Shown here piece by piece: positions 1-8,379 of a stretch of DNA of 53,638 nucleotides. Origin of the DNA: JBCCGR01 sp039029195 (GTDB lineage: Bacteria; Pseudomonadota; Alphaproteobacteria; Rhizobiales; Rhizobiaceae); contig JBCCGR010000029.1 of the NCBI GenBank assembly GCA_039029195.1, forward strand, positions 1 to 53,638, read 5' to 3'. The translations under genes were made by a program, and so were the position numbers. Every line of letters begins with the position of its first letter. The first letter of the stretch is position 1. The notes under the pieces are model-generated. The model had not been told where the DNA came from. It saw only the letters and a list, made by a program, of their open reading frames with translations, and did not search any database.

Positions 1-3000
1 CAGCGAAGCAAAGGTGGTGTCATCAACGTCCGTCACATCAGACGCCGCATCCGTCACACCAACAACACCGGCCCCTTCAGCATAGGCAACAGCATTGTCC
101 CGCAACACCGTCGTCCCGTCATCCTCAACGTCCAAAACGGGGGCTACGTTCAGCCCCTGAATTGTCATTGTAACTGTGGCGGAAGATGTGCCACCGAAAC
201 CGTCACTGATGGTGTAGGTGTAGGTGTCTATCGCAGACTGACCGACACCAAGCGCGTCATAGACACCGTTTGGATCGTACGTAATGGTTCCGTTGGTCTG
301 AACGGTGATCTGAGCACCGGATGCCAACGTGATTGTTGAACCACCGGTAATGACCGCGCCATTGATGTGCGTGATTGTCATGGTATGGCCGTCATCGTCG
401 GTGTCGGGGCCGCTACCATTGTTTAGGGTCACTACATTTCGAGTGACTGTGTCATTCTCATTGACAAGAATGCCGTCGTTTCGGGCGACGGGTGCATTGT
501 TGTCGTTTTGCAGAATGGTTGTGGTCGCGTCGGCAGTTCCAATGCCTGAATTGCCGGCGCTGGACAGTCGAATGGTGTAGTCTTCGTCAACTTCAAAAGC
601 CGTGTCATCGGTGGCGATGACCGAGAATGTGAAGTCGGCCATCGACTGTGCAGCCTGGGTGATCGTCAGGGTTGATCCGCTGGTGATATTCGCTGCATTG
701 TGGGAGTATTGATAAAACTGCCCATCGCTCGACTGCACACCTATGGTTGCAGACGCACCATTGTCATAGGTGCTGCCGGTAAAATTGACATCATCGTAAC
801 GGAATTCGATGCGGCCATCGATCTCATGAAGGACTGCCTGGAATGTGCCGTTTCCAGACCCGCCTGCATTTCGGTGACGTATGTCGTCCCATTGGATGAT
901 CAACTGGCGATTGCCCGGCGTACCGACCACTTCGTAAAACACGTCACCAGAGGCAGCAGGATTGTAATCGTCCCAAAGAACCGAGATCAATGCGCGGCCG
1001 TTGGATGCTGATCCATCAAGGGTGGCGTTTGTCCAGTTTGAATCCCCGGATCCAAATGTAATCAAACCATTAGAGGAGACGTAGAGCTCGTTGTAGTCGG
1101 TTCCATAGAAGTTGAAATCAAACCCGATCGAGATACGATCATTGTCATCGTCAGTTTGGTTTAGCCCCGCTCCGGTAACGCTGATATCATTGAACCCGCC
1201 ACCAGTGGCGTTGTAGACGCCGGTGTATCCAGCCGTCGTCGGTGCGTTGTAGACTAGTGTATTGCCCACTAGAGACACATCGGTGCGGCCGCTCATGAAG
1301 ATGCCGCCAACGATTGAGGCGTAGATGTTCTGATAGTCGAGTGATGTGGTGTCCACATTGACCGCATCAATTTGAACCGATGCGCTTTTGCCCTGCTGAA
1401 CCTGGCCTTGCAACTCAATGGTGTAGTTCGCCATGCCAGCTTCGCTGACCGTATTGCTGCCGGTTATGACCCAGCGAGGGTCAACATTCATGATCACATC
1501 GGCTGTATCGCTGGAACCATCCACATCGGCCACCTGATAGGTGAACACGAAGCCACCTGAGTAGGTCGTGCTTGCATTGTAAGTGATGGTTCCGTTGCCA
1601 TTGAGAGTTGCCGTACCCTGGCCACCAGTGAGGGTGATCGTGTCACCGGAGTTAACCGCCTGGCCATCGATGTGGGTCACCGTCTGGCCACCATCTGGCA
1701 CAGAATCATTGTCCAGCACTGCAATGGTTACGCTTGTTCCAGCATACACAAAGCCACTGTCATCATTGGCTGTGACCGGGTCATTGGTATTGTCAATATC
1801 AATTGCGAGGCTGACGGGTCCGGTTTCAGCAGTAGCCGTGGCGACCCCGTTTTCAGGATTGGATTCCGTCGATGTGGCAAAGACATTGATGGTATAAGAT
1901 CCAGAACCAGCTGGTGGCCGGAAAACCAGAGTGTCCAGATCAGATGGTGACAGGGTGATTGCCCCACCAACCACCGGAACTCCAAGGCCATTGACCAGAA
2001 TGGAGGCACCCACAGGGATGTTCTCCAGCCGATACGACGTCACCGTCTCGGAGCCGTCATTGTCAGCAAGCGTTGCGCTGATCTTACCCACCAGAGAAAC
2101 ATCTGAACCAATTGGTGCACCGGCGGCTGTCACCTCGAGAATTGGTCCGTCCGCCACTGCATCAATGGAAAAGGTCACCAGCTGATTGGCAGTTGTGGTT
2201 GCGCCGTCCACTTCGGTCGTCGTCGCAGTGAAGCTGATGGTCAGATCTACGTCCGAATGCTCTGTCGGGGTTATCCTGAGCTGATTAAGATTCCAGCTTG
2301 TGATGTCGACAGTGTCATTCCCCTCGGTCGACGTGAAACTGTTGGTGCCATCGCCAATGATGACGCCAACGGGAATTGAATCGGCAGTGATTGTAACCTT
2401 TTCAGATCCGTCCGTATCAGGCGAAGATGCAGTCAGTGAGAACGTGTTGCTGGGGCTGTCCTCATTGGATGTGTTGTTGGTCACCGTTACGTTGAGCGAA
2501 ACATTGTCGACCACCGGCTTGGTGTTGAAAGTCGCCGACGCCAAAGCGTTGTTGGTGCCGTCTGACACGGTGTAGCGGACGAACTCGACGCCGGAGAGAT
2601 GGCTCGCGGGAATGAAATCAAAACTGCCGTCGGCGTTGATTGTGATGCGCGATCCGCTTGCAAAGGTGTGTTCAGCTCCTATCGTGATCGCATTGCCATT
2701 GGTATCGGTCGCCGCGGTGACGTTGAGTGTATCGCCCTGAGGATCAGAGTCGTTGGCCAGAAGGCCATTTGCACCGGTCACGCTGAGCGACACGTCTTCA
2801 GTTGTGACATAAGTATCCGTCAAGGCCACCGGATTGTTCACCGAGGTGGTGAAATCGATGGTCGTTGTGGCGGTTTCGGTGACATTGATGCCATCCGATG
2901 CAGAAATTTCGATCACACGGACAAAAGACTTGTCGAACGAATTGTTCACGTTCGAGTAGGTGATCGACTGAATGGCCGTTTCGTAGTTTTCGATCAGTGA

Positions 3001-5103
3001 CGAACCACTCAATCTTACCGTGATCTCACCGGGCACCGAATCGTCAATCACCGCCGTGATCCCGAGCGATGTGAGCAGCGTGGTGTTGACGTTTAGCTTG
3101 TCACCAGCCGACGCGTTGGTCAGCTTGATTGTCGCCGCTTCCAGCGAAGTGTCGTTGATGTCGAAAATCGCAATATCAGCGTCAGCGACCGAAACCGGAC
3201 CATCGCCCGCCGTTCCTGGTGTCAACGCATCAATGAAACTGGTCTGATAGTTGCCACCAGTCGCACCAGACGAATTGTCGGCATCTAGGTCGATGCCTTG
3301 CGTGTACTGAGTGTTGGGATTGGAGAAGACGAGATCGCCATCGCCATCATGGTGATAGTACGCAAGCTCCGTGTAAGTTGTGTAAGTCAGAACCAACTGA
3401 TTGGCGCTGTTCCAGCTATACTGAACCCAGCTGGGCTCTTCGTCATTCTGGTCTTGCGTTCCATCGACCCGGAGTTGGGTGTCGGTGGTCGTAACGTTCA
3501 GGTTGGTTGGGCTTTGAAGCGTGTAGGATGACAGGTTACTCAAGTCAGCGGAGAGCGCTTCTCTGGTTTGAGCGTTGCCATCGCGACCATCAATGTCGCT
3601 GATGGTCAGCGAGACGGAACCCTCCGCCGGGCGGTTGTTGGTGCCCGCTTCAAATATTTCCCACAGGATGGTGGCCGAGCCTTCGGCCAGAACATCACCG
3701 CCGTCTGGCGACTGGTATTGAATGGCGCCCGTGTTTGTGATGATAACGCGCATATCATCCTGCGTGTTGTCCGTGGTTGAGCGCACACCAAAGTTAACGC
3801 TTGCAGCACCGGTCGAGTTGATCACCGTCGCCCTGACGTCGATGTTCAGTGTCCCACCGCCGTCCAGCGTTACCGTTCCAGCGTTGGACCACAAAGCCGT
3901 TGTGCCCACGGTGCCAATGACGCCGCCAGAATTGTGGGTGATGGTGGGCGCTGAATTGGTGGCTAGCTGGAAGTCACCGAGCAGGCCTTCCCAATCGGGA
4001 GCGGCGAAGGTTGTTGTCTGGATTTCACCCACATGGACTTCCAGATCCCAGTCTCCGCCGAGGCTCTCTGCACCCGTGAGGTCATCAGAGGCAGCAATGT
4101 CTGCGTCCGTTGCAAGAGCGAGGGCCGCCGCGACCGCCTTGCCATCATCACCTTCGCCGAAGTTACAGCCGTAGATCAGGATATCGCCATCATCGGTCAA
4201 TGATGAACCGATTTCAGCGAGGAGATCAGCATGGTCACCTGCAATGGATTCGCCGTCCAGGGTTGAGGAACCGAGCTGGATCGACCCATTATCGCCGTGA
4301 GCAAACAGATGGATTGCGTCGATGTCGTCGCGGCCTTCCAGAATGTCTGCAATCTGCTGCAGGCCATCGGATTGGTCATCCAGAATGTGGATTTCCACAT
4401 CGTCGCCCAGCGACTCGATCAGGTCGCCAATGTTCACGACAGCGGAATCGATGAAGACAATTTCTTTGCGTTCTTCTTCCTCAGGATCGAGAGCTGCCTC
4501 TTCTTCGTCATCGGCCTGTTGTTGAGCAGCAGGCGCTGCCGCTGGATCTTCAGCGCCGTCAACCAGGGGCGTGCCAATAGGTTGACCCGCCGCCGCTATG
4601 GCGCTGGTGAGCGCACCCCCATTGTTGGAATTCAGCGGATCTGCCTGATTCCCAACCTGACCTGTAGGCTGACCGCTGGGTTGTGCATTGGCCAGCCCGA
4701 CCGCATTGAGAACAGTGTTTGATGTGGTGCTTTGAGGATCCGGATTTGCCGAAGAGGGATCGGGCGTTGCCAGCGAAGGGGCGGTAAGAATCGGCGGCAC
4801 GCTTTCATTCGATTCACCGATGCCGAAATCTTGGGTCGGGGTAGCAGTTGTCGACGCGGAAGACGTGGCTTCATTTGACGCGTCTACGGCGTCTTCCGGG
4901 TCGCTGCCTGTCATGCCTGCCACATATTCGTCGGCGAGCTGATGTCGCACGGCAGTTTCCGCAGCCTCTGAAGCCGTTTCCATGGCGGCTGCATCCAACA
5001 GAATTCGGGGCTCCAACGCCCTCAACAGCGGTTTATCCGGCTCCGGCAGAACCATTGGTTTCTTGCCCGCAAAGCGGAATATCGAACGGAATCCAGCACC
5101 CAT
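1..5103 (-). CDS. Giant LEPR-XLL/DUF4347 surface or secreted protein, C-terminus off window
   Basis: One minus-strand frame is open from an ATG at 5103 to the left edge, giving 1,701 residues with no stop. The N-terminus has no classical signal peptide but carries an LEPR-XLL-type motif (LEPRILLDA, residues 30-38). A low-complexity Ala/Ser/Pro linker follows, then a DUF4347 domain (about 210-380) with HLFAHG (H269) and IYGCNFGEG (C313). The rest is beta-rich repeats: a cadherin-like module with the LLANDSDPQGD signature, further Ig/cadherin-like repeats with xNDxxPDG turns, a split Calx-beta-like module (about 1210-1535) and a nidogen-like segment (about 1325-1455). In known families this architecture belongs to large exported adhesins or RTX proteins, usually of type I secretion; the C-terminal signal would be off window. 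Adhesion or biofilm function is inference. The domain assignments are by eye. Confidence 0.85.
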   Translation of the reverse strand, partial: MGAGFRSIFRFAGKKPMVLPEPDKPLLRALEPRILLDAAAMETASEAAETAVRHQLADEYVAGMTGSDPEDAVDASNEATSSASTTATPTQDFGIGESNESVPPILTAPSLATPDPSSANPDPQSTTSNTVLNAVGLANAQPSGQPTGQVGNQADPLNSNNGGALTSAIAAAGQPIGTPLVDGAEDPAAAPAAQQQADDEEEAALDPEEEERKEIVFIDSAVVNIGDLIESLGDDVEIHILDDQSDGLQQIADILEGRDDIDAIHLFAHGDNGSIQLGSSTLDGESIAGDHADLLAEIGSSLTDDGDILIYGCNFGEGDDGKAVAAALALATDADIAASDDLTGAESLGGDWDLEVHVGEIQTTTFAAPDWEGLLGDFQLATNSAPTITHNSGGVIGTVGTTALWSNAGTVTLDGGGTLNIDVRATVINSTGAASVNFGVRSTTDNTQDDMRVIITNTGAIQYQSPDGGDVLAEGSATILWEIFEAGTNNRPAEGSVSLTISDIDGRDGNAQTREALSADLSNLSSYTLQSPTNLNVTTTDTQLRVDGTQDQNDEEPSWVQYSWNSANQLVLTYTTYTELAYYHHDGDGDLVFSNPNTQYTQGIDLDADNSSGATGGNYQTSFIDALTPGTAGDGPVSVADADIAIFDINDTSLEAATIKLTNASAGDKLNVNTTLLTSLGITAVIDDSVPGEITVRLSGSSLIENYETAIQSITYSNVNNSFDKSFVRVIEISASDGINVTETATTTIDFTTSVNNPVALTDTYVTTEDVSLSVTGANGLLANDSDPQGDTLNVTAATDTNGNAITIGAEHTFASGSRITINADGSFDFIPASHLSGVEFVRYTVSDGTNNALASATFNTKPVVDNVSLNVTVTNNTSNEDSPSNTFSLTASSPDTDGSEKVTITADSIPVGVIIGDGTNSFTSTEGNDTVDITSWNLNQLRITPTEHSDVDLTISFTATTTEVDGATTTANQLVTFSIDAVADGPILEVTAAGAPIGSDVSLVGKISATLADNDGSETVTSYRLENIPVGASILVNGLGVPVVGGAITLSPSDLDTLVFRPPAGSGSYTINVFATSTESNPENGVATATAETGPVSLAIDIDNTNDPVTANDDSGFVYAGTSVTIAVLDNDSVPDGGQTVTHIDGQAVNSGDTITLTGGQGTATLNGNGTITYNASTTYSGGFVFTYQVADVDGSSDTADVIMNVDPRWVITGSNTVSEAGMANYTIELQGQVQQGKSASVQIDAVNVDTTSLDYQNIYASIVGGIFMSGRTDVSLVGNTLVYNAPTTAGYTGVYNATGGGFNDISVTGAGLNQTDDDNDRISIGFDFNFYGTDYNELYVSSNGLITFGSGDSNWTNATLDGSASNGRALISVLWDDYNPAASGDVFYEVVGTPGNRQLIIQWDDIRHRNAGGSGNGTFQAVLHEIDGRIEFRYDDVNFTGSTYDNGASATIGVQSSDGQFYQYSHNAANITSGSTLTITQAAQSMADFTFSVIATDDTAFEVDEDYTIRLSSAGNSGIGTADATTTILQNDNNAPVARNDGILVNENDTVTRNVVTLNNGSGPDTDDDGHTMTITHINGAVITGGSTITLASGAQITVQTNGTITYDPNGVYDALGVGQSAIDTYTYTISDGFGGTSSATVTMTIQGLNVAPVLDVEDDGTTVLRDNAVAYAEGAGVVGVTDAASDVTDVDDTTFASL

Positions 5104-5311
5104 CGGAACTATGCCCCTACGCAGTTCTTTTCCGCCGATCGCGCAATTCGGGCGCAGATCGGCCTTGATATTTGGGGACACAATCGGTGAGACAGGGTTA
5201 GGGAAGGGTTAAATCTACCCCGTTTGCACCGAAATCTTCGGGCACCGTTAAGTCGAAATTAATAGATTCGATTGGTTTTGATGAGCCGCTGAAAGGCGCA
5301 GAGGCGCGTGG
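5104..5311. other. Intergenic region upstream of the giant protein gene
   Basis: These 208 bases separate the giant gene (start 5103) from the stop of the 81-residue ORF at 5312. The part around 5255-5275 is AT-rich and contains a short imperfect dyad (TCGAA..TTCGA). This is the likely place for the giant gene's promoter, but I could not identify convincing -35/-10 boxes. A GGGG run about 11 bases upstream of its ATG is the only ribosome-binding-site candidate. I saw no gene or RNA here. Confidence 0.3.
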
Positions 5312-5557
5312 CTACATTTCGCGGCCAGCACGCTTTAGTCTGTCCTGAAGAGAATTCGCCCGAGGGTCGGACGCTTCCAGGGCGAAAACATAGGCCTGGG
5401 TTACAAAAAACCAGGCCTCTTCGTCCTGTGCCAGATCAAACAAACCATCGGACGCCTTGCAATAGGCATCAATCAATCCAGCCGCATCGTTTCGCGCATG
5501 GCAGTCAAGGATTTGATCTTCCAGCTCTTTCCAGAGGGCTGGATCGTCACGCTGCAT
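5312..5557 (-). CDS. Small hypothetical protein coupled to the Rieske oxygenase
   Basis: This 81-residue acidic ORF starts inside the end of the Rieske oxygenase gene. The two overlap by 11 bases (5547-5557), so translation is probably coupled. The protein looks soluble and helical, with no signal peptide, membrane segment or metal-binding motif, and is rich in Asp, Glu and Ala (ALWKELEDQI, DLAQDEEAWF). I do not recognise a family. The overlap and orientation suggest a partner or accessory factor of the oxygenase, but that is context only. Codon use looks like the neighbouring genes and the start is the only good ATG. Confidence 0.65.
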   Translation of the reverse strand: MQRDDPALWKELEDQILDCHARNDAAGLIDAYCKASDGLFDLAQDEEAWFFVTQAYVFALEASDPRANSLQDRLKRAGREM

Positions 5558-6698
5558 TATTCATGCGCGTGGCGGCCCACTGGTGGAAGCACCAAGTGGA
5601 TTCATCCATGACGGGCGAAAATTTACCCCCGTCGAACATTGGACCGTGGCGTCCTTTTTGCATTCCTTCGACGACCTCAATGTCCTCGGCAAAAATCTCG
5701 TGCCACTGCTCAGTGTTGCGCTTGCGAAGGTCTGCGTAGTCTTCACCCATCATGGCTTCACTTGCATATGTGATCGCGATCCGCTCAAGCGACCTTTCAG
5801 GACCTTGCGGCAGGATCAGAATGGCGAAGCGATGATCCCGGTGAACGCCCAGAAGCACATTTGGGAAAAGCGCAATATATTCTGCCACGCTATCCCATTT
5901 CTTGTTCAGATCTGGAAAGTTCGAGAACGTCTTTCCATTGTCTTCGAGGGAGGGGTTATAGACCATGGTCCCCTGCCCGGAGAACTCATCGGTCTGCAGA
6001 ATGTTGTAGTGATCTTCCAAGCGCGAATAGGAGTTCAGCCCGGGATGAATCCACGGCAGATGGTAGCTCTCGCAATAGTTCTCGATGGCAAGTTTCCAGT
6101 TGGACTGGACGTCCAGTTCAAACGCCGAATCGCTGCCGGAATACCAGACCGGGTGTTCGAATTCGGACCATCGGTCCAAAAGGCTTGCCGCATGGTCCTC
6201 GAATGCCGACGCATCTCCAGAAACATTAACGAAAACAATGCCTTGCCACAGGTGACTGCGCACCTCATAGAGGCCCAACTCATCGCGGTTCACATCCTCA
6301 TGCAGGTTTTGACCCGGCCCACCCACATGTGGCGTTGTTTTGAGCTTGCCATCAAGTGAGTAGCACCAGGAGTGATATGGACAGCGGATAACACCTCTGA
6401 CCTTCTTCGGTTCGTCGACAAGGATCATTCCGCGATGTCGGCAAGTGTTTTGAAACACGCGGACAATATCGTCGCGGTCCCGGACCAGAAGCAGCGGCAT
6501 GCCCAGGAAATCGACAGGCACGGCATCAGCTTCTTCAGGGACATCGCTGGCAAACCCCACCGCTGCCCATTCCTTGAAGAAGAGCGACTGGCGTTCTTCA
6601 TTGAAGACTGACTCGTCGGTGTAGTGCGCGTTGGGCAGGCCATGCGACTGTCCGATCGGCTTCAAAACATGGTCCAGAGTCATTTTCGGCAGACCCAT
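5547..6698 (-). CDS. Rieske (2Fe-2S) aromatic ring-hydroxylating-type oxygenase, alpha subunit
   Basis: The 383-residue protein has a Rieske 2Fe-2S site C86-x-H88 ... C106-x2-H109, and a mononuclear iron site with H213 and H218 (ESYHLPWIHPG) plus an Asp near 339. This is the layout of ring-hydroxylating dioxygenase alpha subunits, a family that also includes glycine betaine, carnitine and stachydrine demethylases. The start is the ATG at 6698, which has a GGAGG site about 7 bases upstream; an in-frame start at 6773 lacks this support. No reductase or ferredoxin gene is adjacent. The substrate is unknown. A methylated amine is attractive because soxBDAG lies about 20 kb away, but an aromatic acid is equally allowed. 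The 81-residue ORF downstream overlaps its 3' end. Confidence 0.9.
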   Translation of the reverse strand: MGLPKMTLDHVLKPIGQSHGLPNAHYTDESVFNEERQSLFFKEWAAVGFASDVPEEADAVPVDFLGMPLLLVRDRDDIVRVFQNTCRHRGMILVDEPKKVRGVIRCPYHSWCYSLDGKLKTTPHVGGPGQNLHEDVNRDELGLYEVRSHLWQGIVFVNVSGDASAFEDHAASLLDRWSEFEHPVWYSGSDSAFELDVQSNWKLAIENYCESYHLPWIHPGLNSYSRLEDHYNILQTDEFSGQGTMVYNPSLEDNGKTFSNFPDLNKKWDSVAEYIALFPNVLLGVHRDHRFAILILPQGPERSLERIAITYASEAMMGEDYADLRKRNTEQWHEIFAEDIEVVEGMQKGRHGPMFDGGKFSPVMDESTWCFHQWAATRMNNAA

Positions 6699-6807
6699 GA
6701 CAACACCTCCATTGCGGTCACTGCAAACCCGATTGCCTTGATCAATCAGACTGTCAATTTTGGAGATGCGCAATCAATTTCGCGCCATCGCAGAGGTCAA
6801 ATTCGTC

Positions 6808-7392
6808 CTAACCGCGACCCAATTGTCTCCGCTGCCAATGATGACGGCACAGCGATACATAGCTTTCCTCACCACCAATCACGACCTGTTCCCCGTCTTC
6901 AATCACCTGTCCGGAGCCATCAAGGCGCACAACCATGGTCGCCTTTCGCCCGCACCAGCAAATGGTGCGGATTTCCCGAAGATGATCGGCAATTGCCAGC
7001 AAAGCCGCACTGCCGGGAAACAGCTTTCCCTGAAAGTCGGTGCGAAGCCCGTAGCACATCACCGGGATTTTAAACTGATCCGCAACGTGCGCGAGCTGCC
7101 AAACCTGCGTCTCGCTTAGAAACTGGGCCTCGTCGACCAAAACACAATCGATCTTACGCTTGCGGCTGAAGGCTGAGATTCTATCGTAGAGATCATCATC
7201 GTCATAGAAGGTCTCCGCTTCGGCACTCAACCCTATCCGGGATGAGATGGTTCCAACACCCGAACGGTCATCCACCGCCGAGGTGAACAGCAGGGTTTCC
7301 ATGCCCCGTTCCCTGTAGTTGTAAGATGCCTGCAGCAGAACGGTGGACTTGCCAGCGTTCATCGCGGAGTAGCTGAAATAGAGTTTCGCCAT
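6808..7392 (-). CDS. tdk: Thymidine kinase
   Basis: The 194-residue protein matches type II thymidine kinases in length and motifs. It has a Walker A loop (SAMNAGKST, residues 9-17), the catalytic DEAQF (E88 as general base), and a C-terminal zinc ribbon with Cys residues in ICWCGRK and YVSLCRHHW. It phosphorylates thymidine and deoxyuridine with ATP in the cytoplasm for pyrimidine salvage. It stands alone between the Rieske gene and the allantoate operon on the same strand, about 110-125 bases from each neighbour. No strong Shine-Dalgarno site precedes the ATG. Confidence 0.95.
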   Translation of the reverse strand: MAKLYFSYSAMNAGKSTVLLQASYNYRERGMETLLFTSAVDDRSGVGTISSRIGLSAEAETFYDDDDLYDRISAFSRKRKIDCVLVDEAQFLSETQVWQLAHVADQFKIPVMCYGLRTDFQGKLFPGSAALLAIADHLREIRTICWCGRKATMVVRLDGSGQVIEDGEQVVIGGEESYVSLCRHHWQRRQLGRG

Positions 7393-7435
7393 TGCCAGAT
7401 GCGGTTAAGTCAGGCTGCACTAAGCCAGATATCAC

Positions 7436-7456
7436 TGCATTCTTAGAAAGAATGCA
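7436..7456. terminator. 8-bp hairpin between the DUF971 gene and tdk
   Basis: TGCATTCT and AGAATGCA form a perfect 8-bp stem with a 5-base loop. It lies about 60 bases after the DUF971 stop and 44 bases before the tdk start. There is no T tract, so it could be a weak terminator of the allantoate operon or a leader structure of tdk. Confidence 0.35.
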
Positions 7457-7516
7457 CGTGGCTCAACAAGCTCGGTGTTGCCTTGCCTTCAAGCCATCCA
7501 CAGACTGAATGAAATT

Positions 7517-7864
7517 CTATGACTGGGACGCAACCGCTTCGCGATAGCGCACCATGAGTTCGCCCTGGTTTACGCCCAGCCGATGCAGAACCGACCAGGA
7601 GTAGATACCGGTGTTGTGCATGTCGTCGAAGCTAACGCGTACCGCATAATTACCCAACGGTTCAATGTTGATGATCTCAACATTCTCCTTGCCCGGGATG
7701 ATCTTCTTTTGGCTGGGATCGTGCCCCTGCACCTCCGCGGACGGACTTTCCACCCGCAGGAGTTCAGCGCTGATCTCGAATGTTTCGCCGGTGTCGAATG
7801 AAACCGTCAGCATACGCTTGTCTTTCGACAGGCGAAGTTCCGTTACCTTTGGCTGTCGTTCCAT
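7517..7864 (-). CDS. DUF971 domain protein (gamma-butyrobetaine hydroxylase N-terminal-like)
   Basis: This 115-residue protein has the DUF971 pattern: a beta-strand-rich opening (TELRLSKDKR), the middle ESPSAEV and the ending GIYSW(S)xLxxLG. The same fold forms the N-terminal domain of gamma-butyrobetaine and trimethyllysine hydroxylases and occurs fused to Mrp/ApbC-type ATPases, so an iron-sulfur or iron role has been suggested for the family. I prefer the ATG at 7864. A TTG at 7879 would overlap the allA stop, extend the protein by five residues and is also possible. It is the last gene of the alc-allA unit, with allA ending only 11 bases away. Confidence 0.8.
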   Translation of the reverse strand: MERQPKVTELRLSKDKRMLTVSFDTGETFEISAELLRVESPSAEVQGHDPSQKKIIPGKENVEIINIEPLGNYAVRVSFDDMHNTGIYSWSVLHRLGVNQGELMVRYREAVASQS

Positions 7865-7875
7865 CGGCCTTGTTC

Positions 7876-8376
7876 TCAAATCACCGCCGAGAACTGATGT
7901 TCTTGCGGCAGGAAATATTCTTCAAGGTTCGTTCCCGCCCCTTCCCGGTCCACTACCAGAAAATCGCACTCCTCTTCCAAACTGATCAGCGGATGGTGCC
8001 AGACGTTTCGGGCATAATTCACTCCTTGATTTGGCTGGGCCAGAAACACCCGAAATTCTTCGGGCGTGTCTTGCTCACCGTTGTCAGCCACCACGACCAG
8101 AAACGGTTGCCCACTCAGTGGCACGAACGCCTGACTTCCCAGAGGGTGACGCTCAAACATCGTGATGTTAACCGGCGGCACGAAGGGCTGCCCCTTAAAT
8201 ATGTTGATGATAGCTTGCGCATCTTCACCGGCGGTCTCTGTGGTGGCCAGCCGATGGAAACGCTGAGTCGTGCCATTGTTGATGATGATCGGTTCTTCGC
8301 CGGACTGATCAATCAGATCACCAAATGTAGCAAATGCTTCCCGCGTGAGCGGTTCCGCCTTGATCGTGATCGGCAT
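7876..8376 (-). CDS. allA: Ureidoglycolate lyase
   Basis: The 166-residue protein has the length and sequence of AllA: the TREAFATFGDLID opening, HPLGSQAFVPL in the middle, and the late FLVVDREG segment. The enzyme splits (S)-ureidoglycolate into glyoxylate and urea, the step after allantoicase. Its start lies 3 bases after the alc stop, so the two are co-transcribed and probably coupled. Upstream pathway genes (uricase, allantoinase) and urease are not in the window. Confidence 0.92.
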   Translation of the reverse strand: MPITIKAEPLTREAFATFGDLIDQSGEEPIIINNGTTQRFHRLATTETAGEDAQAIINIFKGQPFVPPVNITMFERHPLGSQAFVPLSGQPFLVVVADNGEQDTPEEFRVFLAQPNQGVNYARNVWHHPLISLEEECDFLVVDREGAGTNLEEYFLPQEHQFSAVI

Positions 8377-8379
8377 GTG

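Noticed and set aside
1..5103. Many 60-150 residue plus-strand frames opposite the giant protein
   Set aside because: They are shadows of one uninterrupted minus-strand frame with clear repeat domains.
5583..6359. 258-residue plus-strand frame opposite the Rieske oxygenase gene
   Set aside because: It is antisense to a gene with intact metal-binding motifs and has no recognisable domain.
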